From Dastarcus helophoroides (lineage: Eukaryota > Arthropoda > Insecta > Coleoptera > Bothrideridae), in NCBI GenBank assembly GCA_028583605.1, contig CM053326.1, positions 14,858,587 to 14,922,586 on the forward strand: a DNA stretch of 64,000 nt. Reading direction: 5' to 3'. The notes beneath the pieces were generated by a model. That model had not been told where the DNA came from, ran no database searches, and was given only the letters and a program-made list of their open reading frames with translations. This document shows, in pieces, positions 1-11,810 of this stretch (the first letter of the stretch is position 1; every line of letters starts with the position of its first letter). The position numbers and the translations under genes are program-made.

Positions 1-2482
1 GCAGAGGTTATACGAAATACAAAAAAGGGAAAATCAGCTGGGCACGACAACATTACACCGGAAATGTTAAAAAGTATGAGAGAACAAGGGACAATAATGA
101 TAGGTCCATTGACCTGAGATCCGACCATGTCCGAAAAGTAAATTATTGATACCAGAATTTTGTACTATTTTTGTACCTTTTTGTACCGCTAAAAAAAATT
201 TTTGTACCGCAACCCAAAAACTGAAAATGGCAATTTACAATTCGCATCCTAGGTCAACGTGAAAACCACGACTACCTTTAAAATCAAATCTGACTATGCC
301 ATAATTTTGTACTATTTTTGTACCTTTTTGTACCACAAGTTTTAATTTTTGTAGCGTTTTAATTTCCTAGAAAAACGATATCACAACTCGGATCCCAGGT
401 CAACGTGAAAATAACGACCACTTTAAAAATCAAATTTAATTATACCATATTTTAGTACTATTTTTGTACCCTTTTGAAATGAAATACATATATACATCAA
501 AAATAAAATGTGGCCATACCATAATTTTGTATTATTTGTGTACTTTTTTTTTCCATCAATTAAAAATGTTGTACCACCACCCTAACTAAGTAAAAAAATA
601 TTGTAAAATTTCGAATCTCAAGCAAACGTGACAAATTTAAGTACACATCTACATCAAGAATTAAATCCAACTATACCATAGTTTTATACTATTTTTGTAC
701 CTTTTTTTACCATTAATCAAAATTTTTGTACCACTACCCCAACTAGGAAAAAAAATATTTTAAATTTTTCGGATCCCAAGTCCACGTGACAAATTGAAGT
801 ACATATCTACATCAAAAATAATATGTGACCATATCATAATTTTGCATCATTTGTGTATTCTTTTCGACCATCAATTAAAAATGAAGAAAAAAAATATATT
901 AAATTTTTCGGAATTCAAGTCAACGTAACAAACTCAAGTACATATATGCATCAAAAATGAAATCTGGCCATACCTTAATTTTGTATTACTTTTGTACCCT
1001 TAAAAATTTCGTACCACCACCAAACATAAGAAGAAAAATATTTTATATATTTCGTATCACAAATCAGCGTGACACAAACAAGTACATATCTACATCAAAA
1101 ATGATATCTGACTACAATATAATTTGGTACTATTTGGAACCATTGGAACAATTGGAACCAGAACATGAAAGGGATTGATTGAACTGTGATCCGAAATATT
1201 CAAAATATCTTTTTTTCTGAATTGGGGTGGCAGTACAAATCTTTTAATTGATGGTGAAAAAAGGTACAAAATTATGGTAGTCAGATTTCATTTTCGATGT
1301 AGATATGTAATTCTTTTGTCACGCTAACTTGTGATCCGTAATATGTAATATATTTTTTTTATTAGTTTAGGTGGTGGTACAAAATTTTTAATTGATGGTA
1401 CAAAAGGGTACAAAAATAGTACAAAACTATGGTATAGTCGGATTTTACTTTTGATGTAGATATGTACTTCAGTTTGTCACGTTGGCTTGAGATCCGAAAT
1501 ATTTAAAATATTTTTTTTCTTAGTTGGGGTGGTGGTACAAAATTTTTAATTGATGGTACAAAAGGGTATAAAAATAGTACTAAAATATGGTATAATCAAA
1601 TTTAATTTTTAAAGTGGTCGTGATTTTCACGTTGACCTAGGATCCGAGTTGTGATATCGTTTTTCTTGGAAATGAAAACTGTACAAAAATTAAAACTTGT
1701 GGTAAAAAAAGGTACAAAAATAGTACAAAATTATGGCATAGTCGGATTTGATTTTGAAGGTAGTCGTGGTTTTCACGTTGACCTAGGATGCGAATTGTAA
1801 ATTGCCATTTTCAGTTTTTGGGTTGCGGTACAAAAATTTTTTTAGCGATACAAAAAGGTAAAAAAATAGTTCAAAATTTTGGTATCAATAATTTATTTTT
1901 CGGACGTGGTCGGATCTCAGGTCAGTGGACCTAATAATGATAACAGAAATATTCAGGAAAGCATGGATAGAAGGAAATGTGCCAGAGAACTGGAGGATGG
2001 CCATTATTGTACCAATAATAAAAAAAGGGGGACAAAAGGCTATGTACAAATTATAGGGGAATTATCCTGCTGAGTGTGGTGACAAAGATGTACGAACGAA
2101 TAATAGAGGAAAGGTTAAAAACGGCGACAGAAAAAGAGATGGAAGAATCACGAAGTGGTTTTAGAAAAGGCAGAAGCAGCACCCAAGATCACATCATTAC
2201 AATCAAGCAATTAATAAACGAACTAGAAGTGGAACCTGTCTTAAAATAAAATAGAAGAAAACAATTGAAATGGTTCGGCCATCTTTGCAGAAAGAAGGAT
2301 GAAAGACCGGCAAAGGAGATATGGGAGGCAAAAAGTTTAGGTAAACGAGCACGAGAAAGACCTAAGAAGATAGGAATGACGAAATACTGAAAGTTCTGAA
2401 AAACACAACATGGAATGGAAAGAAGCGAAGAAACTAGCAGAAAAAAAGAAAAAATGGGCTAGACTTGTATATCTAACAAGAT
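1..2482 (+). pseudogene. LINE reverse transcriptase relic, split by a foldback insertion
   Basis: Bases 1-101 encode the linker just before the RT palm (KGKSAGHDNITPEMLKS), and the frame resumes after the insertion at 1942 with a typical RT stretch (WIEGNVPENW, then VVTKMYERIIEERLK, then SGFRKGRSSTQDHI). Near 2245 the sequence jumps directly to the extreme C-terminus of such proteins (WFGHL, ERPAKEIWEAK, then a basic GKR..R.RPKK segment) and ends at a TAA at 2480-2482. Most of the palm, including the YADD box, is therefore deleted. Small frameshifts interrupt the part after the insertion, for example near 2055. The wording matches endonuclease/RT retrotransposons of the RTE or related clades; clade assignment is inference. 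The left end runs off the window. Confidence 0.85.
102..1932. mobile_element. Foldback transposon with tandem-repeat arms and 9-bp target duplication
   Basis: The element starts AGGTCCATTGACCTGAGATC and ends with its near-perfect inverse, and is flanked on both sides by the direct repeat aataatgat (93-101 and 1933-1941). Both arms are built from units of roughly 140-160 bp, each carrying a core like ACTATTTTTGTACC and a CAACGTGA motif. Matching motifs lie at equal distances from the two ends (for example 142 and 140 bp in, 279 and 280 bp in). The left arm (to about 1150) is longer than the right arm (about 1190 on), so units have been gained or lost. No transposase is encoded; the 73-codon frame at 957-1178 lies inside repeat units. 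A 9-bp duplication fits Foldback or Mutator-type transposition. It sits inside LINE coding sequence. Confidence 0.9.
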
Positions 2483-2922
2483 AATATGAGTTACCTTTAA
2501 GGCTATTAGCGGTAGAAAAGGTTTTGATTATATATAATAGTAAGTAAACAATACGTTGACAGATTACTTTGACAGGCGTTAGCCAATTTATTTTTCAAAA
2601 CCATCCGGTAAAATCCCAAGGTTATCGTTAACATAGGATCCATAAAAGTAATCGCAATAAACCTCCTGTTTGTCAATGAACTATGTACCAATTATATATT
2701 TCGATTCTGGAAAACTAACAAAATTCAAATACGCAAAAATATATAGAGTGTTCCCTAAGAAAAAAAACAGACTTGATATTGATTCACCCTGTACATATAC
2801 ACCAGAATACATCTTTATAGATAAATTTCAGAGAAAAACTATGTGGGACTGCATTTTCAAAAATTCAAAATAGTCGACAATAATGAAAATAAAGGGAGGG
2901 TCCATTTAATAAGACTAACCCT

Positions 2923-4483
2923 GGACAGGATGAGCGAAACTCGATGTCTCGGCGCTATTATAAGAAATGGAAAAACGAGTTAAGAAATCTAAAATAAAAT
3001 TTTTACATTGGATTGAATAAGGTCCATTTTAAGCTAAATTTGCATATTTTTCCAAATTTAAAAACCAAAGTAATGACGTCATTGAATTTTTTTCTTTAGA
3101 GACATACCTATATTTTTGCTCATTTAAAAAGAGATAAGTTTTCTAAACAAATTTTGTAAAAAAGAAAATTTGTTATCTTTTTCCATTAAACACTTATAAG
3201 CAAATTTATTGGAAAAAATGTATTATTAAAAAATTGTCATTGGTACAATTTAATCAAACAGCCTTTGGAAACAAATCTGTTAAAAATTTTTAGGTTTGGA
3301 ATAACATGTTCGGGGTATCCCAGAGGGTATTCACCTGCTCTTCTAGGGTTTTTTTTGAAAATTCCCATAAACTAATAAATAATACAGGGTGAATCAGAAA
3401 GAATGGGCCAACACAAAACTGGAGATGCTAGACACCCAAATATTACGATGAAGCTCAACATGCCTTATACTAATGTGACTGATTTAAGAGATACAGGGCG
3501 TTCAATGTTTAAATTTTATTCTGAAATTTCTCAATAATTAAGTCAGTTTTGGTAATATAAATTTAATAATTTATTATAGTAATATCTAGGCCTTAAAAAA
3601 TCATTAAAAAAATGCATTGAAACTTTTGCAACTATCTTAAAAACCGTTAGCGTTAGACGACTTAAACAAGAGTATCTTTTTTTGTAGAATTAATCGTTCT
3701 TTTATATTGTCTACGTGTTTTAAGTATAACTCAACATATAAAAAAATGTTTTAATTTACGTAAATGATTATGTGAAACTTGCGCCCTCTAGTGGCAACCG
3801 CCACATAAATTTAAAATTCGTAATTCTCACACCGAAAAACATAAAATTCCTAAATATTAAATTTATAGCATCAAAACTTTCTCAATTATTAAGAAATTTT
3901 AGAATAAAATTTAAATGTTGAACGCCCTGTATCTCTTAAATCAGCCACCTTGGTATAAGGCATAAAGCTTGATCGTAATATTTCGGTGTCTAATATCTCC
4001 AGTTTAGCGTCTTTCTGACTTACCCTGTATATTATTTACGTGAACATTTTTCAGTCAAATGGCAACAATAAATGTTTGTCAATCATTAGTTCAGTTATTG
4101 ACAGATGCCATTATACCTTGATTTTTGATTTATTGCATTTCCAAAGGCTATTTGTTTAAATCGTAGGAATTACGAATTTTTGATAATATTCTTATTTTAC
4201 AATAAATTGCTTATACCTTTTTTGCCGAAATAGACACCCAGTATTTTTTTAAAAAATTTGTTTAGAAAAATTAGTTATTTTTAAATATGCAGAAATACAG
4301 GTATGTTTCTGGAAAAAAAGTTCAATGACGTCATTACTTTGGTTTCTATATCTGGAAAAATATGCAACTTGGACTTAAAATGATCCTTATTCAATACAAT
4401 TAAAGAAACCTTTTTCAGATTTCTTATATCGCTTTTCCTTTTCATATAATAGAGCTGAGACATCGAGTTTCACTCACCATGTA
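2923..4483. mobile_element. Foldback element (family A) with a nested insertion
   Basis: The termini are inverted copies of a sequence containing GCGAAACTCGATGTC (left about 2923, right about 4483). Inner landmarks are mirrored: TAATGACGTCATT near 3070 and 4330, and CAGCCTTTGGAAA near 3262 against its complement near 4140. No coding capacity was found. The centre is interrupted by another element at 3383-4029. A second, less disrupted copy of the same family lies at 6289-6826, which confirms the arm sequence. Confidence 0.8.
3383..4029. mobile_element. Nested inverted-repeat element inside foldback family A
   Basis: About 140 bp at each end are inverted copies. Each end begins TACAGGGT, followed by CAGAAAG and later TTAAGAGATACAGGGCG. 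The element is flanked by TA on both sides, as expected for Tc1/mariner-type transposition. The homologous stretch at 6670-6695 has no insertion at this point, so this is the younger insertion. No ORF. Confidence 0.8.
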
Positions 4484-4572
4484 CAGACAGTTTATTCCTC
4501 CAGGCATCCTTTAAACAACAAATTAAATTTATTAGTTGAGGCATTTTTTTAATATGCATAAAAAACAAATCT

Positions 4573-5222
4573 GGACTTGTACTGTTCTTAATCTCAATAT
4601 TGGTAATTATTAGAATTTTGAGCGAAATTTGGATAAAAAAATAAGAACACGATGGTTAAATTGGTAAAGCATATTTTATTGAAGAGAAATAATCACATTT
4701 AGTATCATCACCCTTCTCCAAATTAGTGGTTGTCCAGGATATTATAGGATAAGAAAACTCTTACTGTTCTCTCTGTATGGATTTCATTATAATAGGTTTT
4801 GTATCATTCAATTTCTTCTTGTTAATTGGCACTGGTTCAAAACAGGCTTTAATGGTAGAAATATATCGACTTTGATTTTGTTTTAGTAACTTTAAAGTAT
4901 AAGAATCAATCATTAAAATCTAAGCATTTAACACAACCTGAAAATAATGCACCGTATGCAAACTATATGTATTTCGAAGATGTAAAACTTTTATTTATTT
5001 TATTTACTACTATTCTACAATTTTTTTTTTTTTAGTTTGGAGGCTACAATTTCTAAAATCAACTAGATGGGTTTATATGAAGTGATAGTTATAGTAAATG
5101 TTTTTTTTTTCTGAATATTTCAGTCACTGTCTCATATTTATCTGGAAAGTACTAAAACAGATAAGCCTGATTATAAATCGTACCGAAACGCCATATGTTG
5201 AGAATAAGAACAGTACAAGTCC
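4573..5222. mobile_element. Small inverted-repeat element, TIR GGACTTGTACTGTTCTT
   Basis: GGACTTGTACTGTTCTTA begins at 4573 and its complement ends at 5222, with a similar next few bases (ATCTCAA against TTCTCAA). The interior is AT-rich and non-coding. Another copy of the terminus begins at 5224, and a third, one base different, begins at 5374, so several copies or fragments are clustered here. Confidence 0.65.
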
Positions 5223-5243
5223 AGGACTTGTACTGTTCTTATT
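5203..5243. repeat. Perfect 41-bp palindrome at abutting transposon ends
   Basis: Twenty bases (5203-5222) are followed by one A and then the exact reverse complement (5224-5243). It is formed where the right end of the 4573-5222 element meets the left end of a second copy pointing the other way. Confidence 0.9.
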
Positions 5244-6288
5244 ACACCCAATGCAGTGCGAGAAACTCTGAAAAGGGCATTAAAAAGGTGGTTTTACTAT
5301 TGTTTTTCTATTGATTCGATGCAGCTTCGTATTTAAAACAAAATGGTTATGATAGACGAAAATTCCAAATTTTGGACTTGAACTGTTCTTAATCTCACCG
5401 ATTCAATTACTGGTGCCATTACCCTAATTTATAATAATTTTTCTAAGAAAATTCATAAATATTGAGATATTTATCAAATATTGGATTTTGCCCCTTTTAA
5501 CACCTAAAATAAAAAAATCCTAATACAAATAAAAAATACATACTTTCAGGATATGTTTAAAATGTCTAAATGATCTCCAGAAAAATTTAGGTTTGTACGA
5601 AATTTTTTTAAGTTTTGCCTTTTTCGTGCCAAATTTTACATATTAAGTTCATAAGACATTTGTGCATTGGTATCTAAGTAAATTCCATTTTTATAATACA
5701 GTCTTCAGAACTATGTATTTCAAATGTTATATTAAGTAGGCAAAGTTTAGAGTAAGTGAATTGTACAAACTGCTGATTAGCTTTGTCAGAATACCCTAGC
5801 AATCAAAAGTTTTTTAACTTCTTCAACTTCATTTCGGTCATTAGAACTTATATTCCGGGAAATAGGATTAATTACTTTCAGTGAACAATTTGCTAATTTA
5901 CTTTATGTTTTATTTCCAACTTTTAAACTATTCAAGTGTTCAGAGTAAATATCTGCTATTGCACCAAATTTGTTCGTCCTAATTTATTTCTGCAGTTCTG
6001 TTGATTTAGTAAGTAACAGTAAAAGCGTTGTTGGGTCATGCTTGTCGATAATCTTTCAAGCTTGTTTAACACTAAAACATAAGAAAAAACACATTTGGAA
6101 TAAAGCAGTTATTCAATCAATTTTGTACATCAATTAAGATGCTATCCAAATTAAAACTGATAGTTAAACTCATCTGCTGTGTGTAAACAAGCTATCTTTG
6201 GGTTTGAAAAAGAAAGTCTAACACAAAGGTTTCTAGTAAGAATCGTAGTGACCAATAAATATTTATAACTTTTAGATGGTAGTATATG
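5244..6288. other. AT-rich interval with no recognised gene
   Basis: Apart from another terminus of the GGACTTG element at 5374 I see no TIR pair, coding pattern or RNA gene here. All frames are short. Confidence 0.5.
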
Positions 6289-6826
6289 TACAGGGTGGGC
6301 GAAACTCGATGCTTCAGATCTATTATTAGAAAAGCAAAAACGATATAAAAAATTTTAAAAAAGGTTGCTAAATGGGATTAAGTAAGGTCCATTTTAAGCC
6401 AAATTTGCACAGTTTTTGATATTTGGAAAATCAAGTACCTATATTTTTGTATATTTCAAAATTTTGCAAACATAAATCGATATCTTTTTGGGTAAAAAGT
6501 TATAACCAAAGATATAAAGAAAAAAATGTTATGGCAAATTCTCAATCATTACTATTTAATTACCAGCTTTTGGAAACAAATGTTGTACATATTTTTAGGC
6601 TTGGAATAACATGTTCGGGGCATGTAACTGAACTATTTTTTTAGGGTTCTTATGAGATTTCCCATAAACTAATATCGTTTGCGTGAACATGTTTCAAAGT
6701 CAAATAATTACAAGCAATATTTGTCAACCATTACTTTAATTACTAACAGATGCCACTTCACTAATTTAATTCTTTTCTAAAGACTGTTTGTTTAAATCGA
6801 GGTGATTACGAATTTTTGCTAGGGTA
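6289..6826. mobile_element. Solo copy of foldback family A
   Basis: It starts TACAGGGTGGGCGAAACTCG and follows the left part of the 2923-4483 element through GGAATAACATGTTCGGGG, then continues without the nested insertion to a block like GTGATTACGAATTTTTG. The distal mirror arm is missing, so it is a truncated or one-armed copy. Confidence 0.75.
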
Positions 6827-7588
6827 AATCTAGGGGAGATATCCGTGAGAGCAGTAATGCTCAGGGAACCAATTGCCCTTATTTTTTTGCAACTGGAATT
6901 TAAATTCATACGAAGTAAATAACTGGTATCGTCAAGATTTTCTTTTGTTAAGTGTTATAAAAGATAAGTTATTTTAATAATTATATTTTGTCACATGCAA
7001 CTATTTTTGCTAATTATAGTCAATCTCTTGATTTTTAGATAATTAACGTTAATAAATAATTTAGTAGGTGTTTCTTGTACTTACCTTAGGGTGCAATGAC
7101 GTTCATAATGATTTCATGAAAATTAAATACATAGGATCTGAAACACTGATGTGGCCATCTTACCTTTGTAAAAAGCAAAGATTACCCATTTCTTTCTAGG
7201 AGTGATGGCCATAGAGTCGAATGTTGTATTTTGTTTTAGATTTTAAACATTTAACAAAAAAAAGTTCTTTAAAGAGAAAGGCGAGTTAAAAATGCTTTGG
7301 ATGTGGTTAAAAACAATTAAATGCCTATACATGGTGCCTCACGAGGTATTAATATATTGAGAAAAACATTAGAATGGCGACTGAAAAAAAAGTATGACAA
7401 AGCGTAAACTTGGTACAAGTTTCACATTTGGTTGCACCAATTTATGACTAGGTATACTGATATTTATGTGGAAAGGTAGATATGTAATAGTCATTTCGTC
7501 AAATATTAGCAAAAAAAATTCTCAGCGTAGCAACGCATAGTATTTATGAAAAGAACAAATTCTTAGGCAACATAAGAAATGTTTTAAC
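6827..7588. other. AT-rich interval with no recognised gene
   Basis: No coding similarity or TIR pair seen. It ends at the target duplication of the MULE element. Confidence 0.5.
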
Positions 7589-9575
7589 GGGGACTGCCCA
7601 AAACAGCCACCTTAATTGCAGGTCATTAAGCGGAGTATCCAAAACAGCAAAACAGCCACCATCAAATTCAGATACCCTTCAATGCAATGACGAAAACAGC
7701 CACGTCTGCAGAGAGCTGATTATCTTTAGAATGATGCGAGCCTTTTAAATGCCGCCTCTGAAAAATATGATTTTATTAAGAAAAAAGAAACTATTACAAA
7801 ACAGTATAAGCGCCGCCTGATGCGACCGCCTCCTCGCATGATACTACCACACGACCCTGATGAACTACATAAGTGTACCGTGCACGGATATAGGCGGATA
7901 AGTTTAAACAACAATTTAAAAAAGCATTTTTATTATAAAACAAAAACATGTCATAATTTCACTTTACAGTAATGTGATACACATTTAAGGAAATGTAGGC
8001 GATATATCTGTTTGTCGCGAAATTGTTAATGCTTTTTCCTTTACGCCACATTTTCGGTTTCATACAAACTTTTTCCTGGTACTTTGCATCTTGATGTACG
8101 TGTCAAACCATTAAGTCCTTATGTACGTCCACAAAGTTATAAAAAGATGGATGATATCTAACAAAGTTTACAGAGTTTTCAGCCCATATTGTTGGTGAAA
8201 ATTGAGAGTCTTCGTCCATATAATTTTTAACTAAGTAGTCGAAGAAGCTTCGAAGACCCTTATGTTGGGGCAAATCCCCTGCAAAAGCTAGCGAAAAACA
8301 ATCACCAACATCGCTTGGGTCTAAATAAGTCAGTCCGAAGGGGTACCTTAACCATTTACCAATAAGGGAATCTGGATCCTTATATAGCGAAGAAAGTCCT
8401 AGTTTTTGTATTTTTCTCCACCAAGTTTGCTGAAGGTGAAATCGGCATCGAATTATTTTACCTTGTGGAAAAACTGTTGATATGCCATTTTGGATGGAAA
8501 TCTTAAAATCGACGACGACAGTTTTCGGTTGTAGCGTCAGCTCTGTTTCTGTGCACTTGGTCTTCAAAAGTTGAAGAAGGTTGACATAAGTATTAGTTGC
8601 CTTATTCAATAGTAGGGCAAAAACTAACGGTATATAATGCCCGTTCTTTAGTCCATGTAATGTCAACATTGGTGAATAATACTTAGAACAGTAATCAAAG
8701 GTTCCATCCATCTACATAGCTTCTACATTACATAATAATTGCAAGTTTGACTTACAGGTAACACTATAATCTTTGATGAAAAGTCGTTAACGAGGAAAAT
8801 GGTTCACCAAGAGCTGTACATATATTTAAACCCTGCAGTGCTAATTAGACGTCAGTTTTTGACTTCGGTAAAGGCGGCATAACACTTCTTCTAGCGTAGT
8901 AACAATTTTTCTTGATATTCTTCACATCCTTCTGGGTAATGACATTTTCTGCACCTTGTACACTAAGTCCAGCTAAAGGAATCACTTTTGAAGGTTGTAA
9001 ACTGCAGTCTTCAATGGCTTTTAGTTTTGCAGTTTGAATCACTTGTTGTCGGAATTTTTTTTTACCGTTTGTATTGCGAGTATGTGTTTTTCCCCTACTA
9101 GTATGATTGGTTTTTTACTAGTTGTAGTATAAACTGTTGCTCCATAAGCCGTTAATTTACAATGACAACGCATTTTACCATCTTGTGATGTGTGTGCTTT
9201 TCGGAATTTATAATTTTCAAAAATCAACGCTTCTCCACCTTTGTTCGTAACCCTAAGAATACCTTCCTTAGTATTTGTTCGGTCAATTAAGATGCGCAAT
9301 TTTACAGGCAACCGATTCATAAAAATAATGCAGAACATTATATACCAAATAAGGGATGATGTCCATCTAGTAATAACCTAATGGGAAAACAAGTTGCACT
9401 TGGTGTTTCCTAATAAGTAATTACCCAGAAGGAGTATCATTAAGTATTTCATTAATATCTAATTTATCTAATAGAAAAAGGGAATTTTGTCGTGGCTGTT
9501 TTGGTCATCCCGTTTCAAGTAAAAAAGTTGTACCCTGGATTATGACACCTTTAATGGCTGTTTTGGGCAACCCCG
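7589..9575 (-). mobile_element. Mutator-like (MULE) DNA transposon, about 2 kb
   Basis: The termini are inverted: the left end begins GGGGACTGCCCAAAACAGCC and the right end ends with the complement of GGGGTTGCCCAAAACAGCC. Subterminal copies of AAAACAGCCAC recur in the first 120 bp and, inverted, in the last 100 bp. The flanks tgttttaac (7580-7588) and ggttttaac (9575-9583) form a 9-bp target duplication with one mismatch, the length expected for MULEs. Inside is a minus-strand FLYWCH/MULE transposase gene, so the element is autonomous in design but broken. Confidence 0.88.
8103..9338 (-). pseudogene. FLYWCH zinc finger + MULE transposase, disrupted
   Basis: In the gene's own direction, the first block (9338-9039) contains a FLYWCH-type finger: TNKGGEALIFENYKF, the MRCHC pair, then a His after GEKH. 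The second block (9042-8845) continues in another frame with the linker typical of these proteins. Third comes the MULE catalytic core (8711-8103): MDGTFDYC with the first Asp, VVVDFK with a second acidic position, and CRFHLQQTWWRKIQ. The core block is preceded by an in-frame stretch ending NVEAM, then TAG, then MDGTF; that TAG sits where family members usually have Trp, so it reads as a TGG to TAG nonsense change. With the frameshift near 9040, the gene cannot give a full protein. The family is DNA-cleaving transposase with an RNase H-like fold; function here is lost. Confidence 0.88.
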
Positions 9576-9900
9576 GTTTTAACATGGATGAAAATGGGTT
9601 AAAGATTTGTAGTGGCCTCAACAAACTCATAAATTTTATTTGTGGCTTCTGTTTATGTCAACGATTGCCCACAGTAAGAATAAGTGCAGTGTACTTACAT
9701 TAATACTCGAGTGTCTTTTTCCGAACTATTTAAGACTTGTCGAACGCACGAAAAAAGTGATGATTCGTCTGTAAACTACACATGCTTTAAAACATTTTTA
9801 TCGTATCACACAGGGTCACAAAAAATAAAACGTCGGGAAATAACCCAGGACTATTATCCACTTTTAACACTTGCACTCACAAGAGCGAATTTAATTCATT
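9576..9900. other. Interval with no recognised gene
   Basis: Contains a 76-codon Met-initiated frame (9684-9914) without any family signature and overlapping the neighbouring repeat; I do not consider it a gene. Confidence 0.4.
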
Positions 9901-10360
9901 TCTTGCAGCGTTGATATCAACGTTTGCAACTTTCTTCTGCAATTCGTTGTTATCCGTTTTTCATAAAAAAAAACAAATCACTTAACTACTTTTCCGCAAC
10001 CATCGGTGCCGCCAGAATCATTTTATGTTTTTCATATTGTCATTTAGACATTGCCGCGGATTATAGAATAAGGATAGTGCACGCCTTATATTGGCCATGT
10101 ATAAAAATTTGACAGAGATACGCCTAGAAAGTGGAGTAGCTCCGAGTATTTCTTTTCTCTCTCTCTCTCTCTCTCGTTTCTTATTGTTAGTGAAAATCCA
10201 TCACTCCTGATATCATAAGAAGGTACTACCTACTCTTTAGACGCTTTTCTGACGCCCTTTTCTACGGTCGTGCACTATCTCCTTCTATAATCCGTCTAGC
10301 AATGTTTTGTTTATTTGTTTCGCCCGAATCGTAACTGCGCAGCCAAGACAGCTCAAAAAC
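9900..10360 (-). repeat. Dispersed leader/ORF repeat, copy 1 (split by a MITE)
   Basis: Read on the minus strand this matches 37270-37519. There is a leader with TGCGCAG, CGGGCGAAACAAATAAACAA and TTGCTAGA, then ATGTCTAAATGACAATATG, then a decayed version of the short reading frame that is intact at 37346-37519 (shared LISTLQ end, GCGTTGATATCAAC in DNA). Here the frame carries stops and the leader is interrupted by a MITE at 10057-10294. Confidence 0.7.
10057..10294. mobile_element. MITE with 25-bp TIRs and an internal (CT)n tract
   Basis: The left end CGGATTATAGAATAAGGATA and the right end, complement CGGATTATAGAAGGAGATA, are both followed inward by GTGCACG. It splits the leader repeat, which is continuous at the same place in the copies at 26.9 and 37.3 kb, so the insertion is defined by comparison. 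A (TC)n microsatellite lies at about 10156-10174. Confidence 0.75.
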
Positions 10361-10522
10361 GGGTTTAAATTATGATTTTTAAATATTTTTTTGCAGCGCT
10401 ATTACACCTGAAAGAGTTCTTTTTAATCACATATTTGTATTATACCTATTTTTTTTATCTTTTCTTTGGATTAATGTTATTTTGACTGAATCTCCCTGTC
10501 TACAGGCTAGACCATAAGTAAT

Positions 10523-11810
10523 GTTACATAGAGCAAGAGTTGATTTTTCGTATAAAAATAACTGGTTGTCGATTTAGCTACATTTACCTCAACCAAAAGT
10601 TGGTATTAACCGAGTTAGAGGGTGTCAAAGTTGAAAAAAAACTTTTAAATTTTTCGCACAACTGATGAACATATTTCAAAATAGACAAGAAATTTGGCAT
10701 TTGGTCGATAAATACTAATATGCTAAGAGATTACCAGTAAGTCGCGCTACCCTGTATTATTTTAAAGCATCACAACTTTTTCATACCTCCATGTAGACTT
10801 ATTTTAAATAGATACTTTTATGGATCTACATTTTTTACGTAAAAAGGTATACTTCCCGAATATTGATATAAGTAACCGTTTTCAGGATATTTACTTTCAA
10901 AATTGTCCTTACCTTTATTTTAAGTTATGTAAATGTGAATTTTTCGTACTAGGTTTCAAAATAGAAGTAATAGAACTAACTCCTAAAAAATTTATATGAA
11001 ATATAACTCTACTGACATTATTAGAGCAAACATTTTTTAAATTTATAAAGCAATTTTAAACAAAGTAACAAAACAAAATTTAATTTCAAAAATAAGTATG
11101 CGAGAAATTACCTTTGTCGTGTAAAGGGATTATGAACAATTAAAAATCTGGTTGTCTCTTATTAGAATTCATATCCAAATATCTTCTTTGACCACCTAGA
11201 CTATTAAAACTTTCTGTGCGGACTCAGAGAGCATATCTTACATCTACATAAATTATGTCTTCAGTTTTTGCGTTTATGTTATTGAGATTTTGAAAATTTA
11301 GGTAATAATGTTAACAACAAAGTAATATTTGATATAAATTACTTTGAAAGCTGTCTTATTATTACTTTTTTTAAGCCTACTTCAAAAATTTAATAGCTTA
11401 GCAATTTAAAACCAAATATTAGGCAAATATCTTGGAAACGGTTGCTTGCATCAACTTTAAGAAGGTGTATTTTTTACGTAAAATAATATGGGGAACTAAA
11501 ACTACCTATTTAAAATAAATCTATGTGGGTACACGAACAAATTATGATGCTTTGGAATCATGCAGGTTACCGCAGGTAGCGCCCCCTATTGGTAATGTGT
11601 TAGCAAATTATAGTTTTTCGATTTAAGAAACCTGCTTGTGTCAAATTTCGCGCCTATATTGCAATCTATTCAATAGTTTTATGAAAATATCGATTTTTTT
11701 TGTCAACTTTGACATCCTGTATTTCTGTTAATATCAACTTTTGGTATAAGGTAAATATAGCTAAATCACATTATTTTTATACGAAAAATGCACTCTTGCT
11801 TATGTGTACC
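10523..11810. mobile_element. Foldback element, no coding capacity
   Basis: The left terminus carries AGCAAGAGTTGATTTTTCG and TATAAAAATAA; the right terminus carries the inverse (complement AGCAAGAGTGCATTTTTCG). Mirrored inner landmarks include CCAAAAGTTG, TGTCAAAGTTGA, TTTTTTACGTAAAA and a CAGGTAGCGCCCCCTA block (11570) against CAGTAAGTCGCGCTACCCTG (10735). The arms are roughly 400 bp; the middle is AT-rich. Confidence 0.75.

Noticed and set aside
957..1178. 73-codon plus-strand ORF
   Set aside because: Lies wholly in tandem-repeat units of the foldback arm, with low-complexity translation.
10156..10174. (CT)n tract as a regulatory element
   Set aside because: It is inside a MITE and there is no gene next to it.
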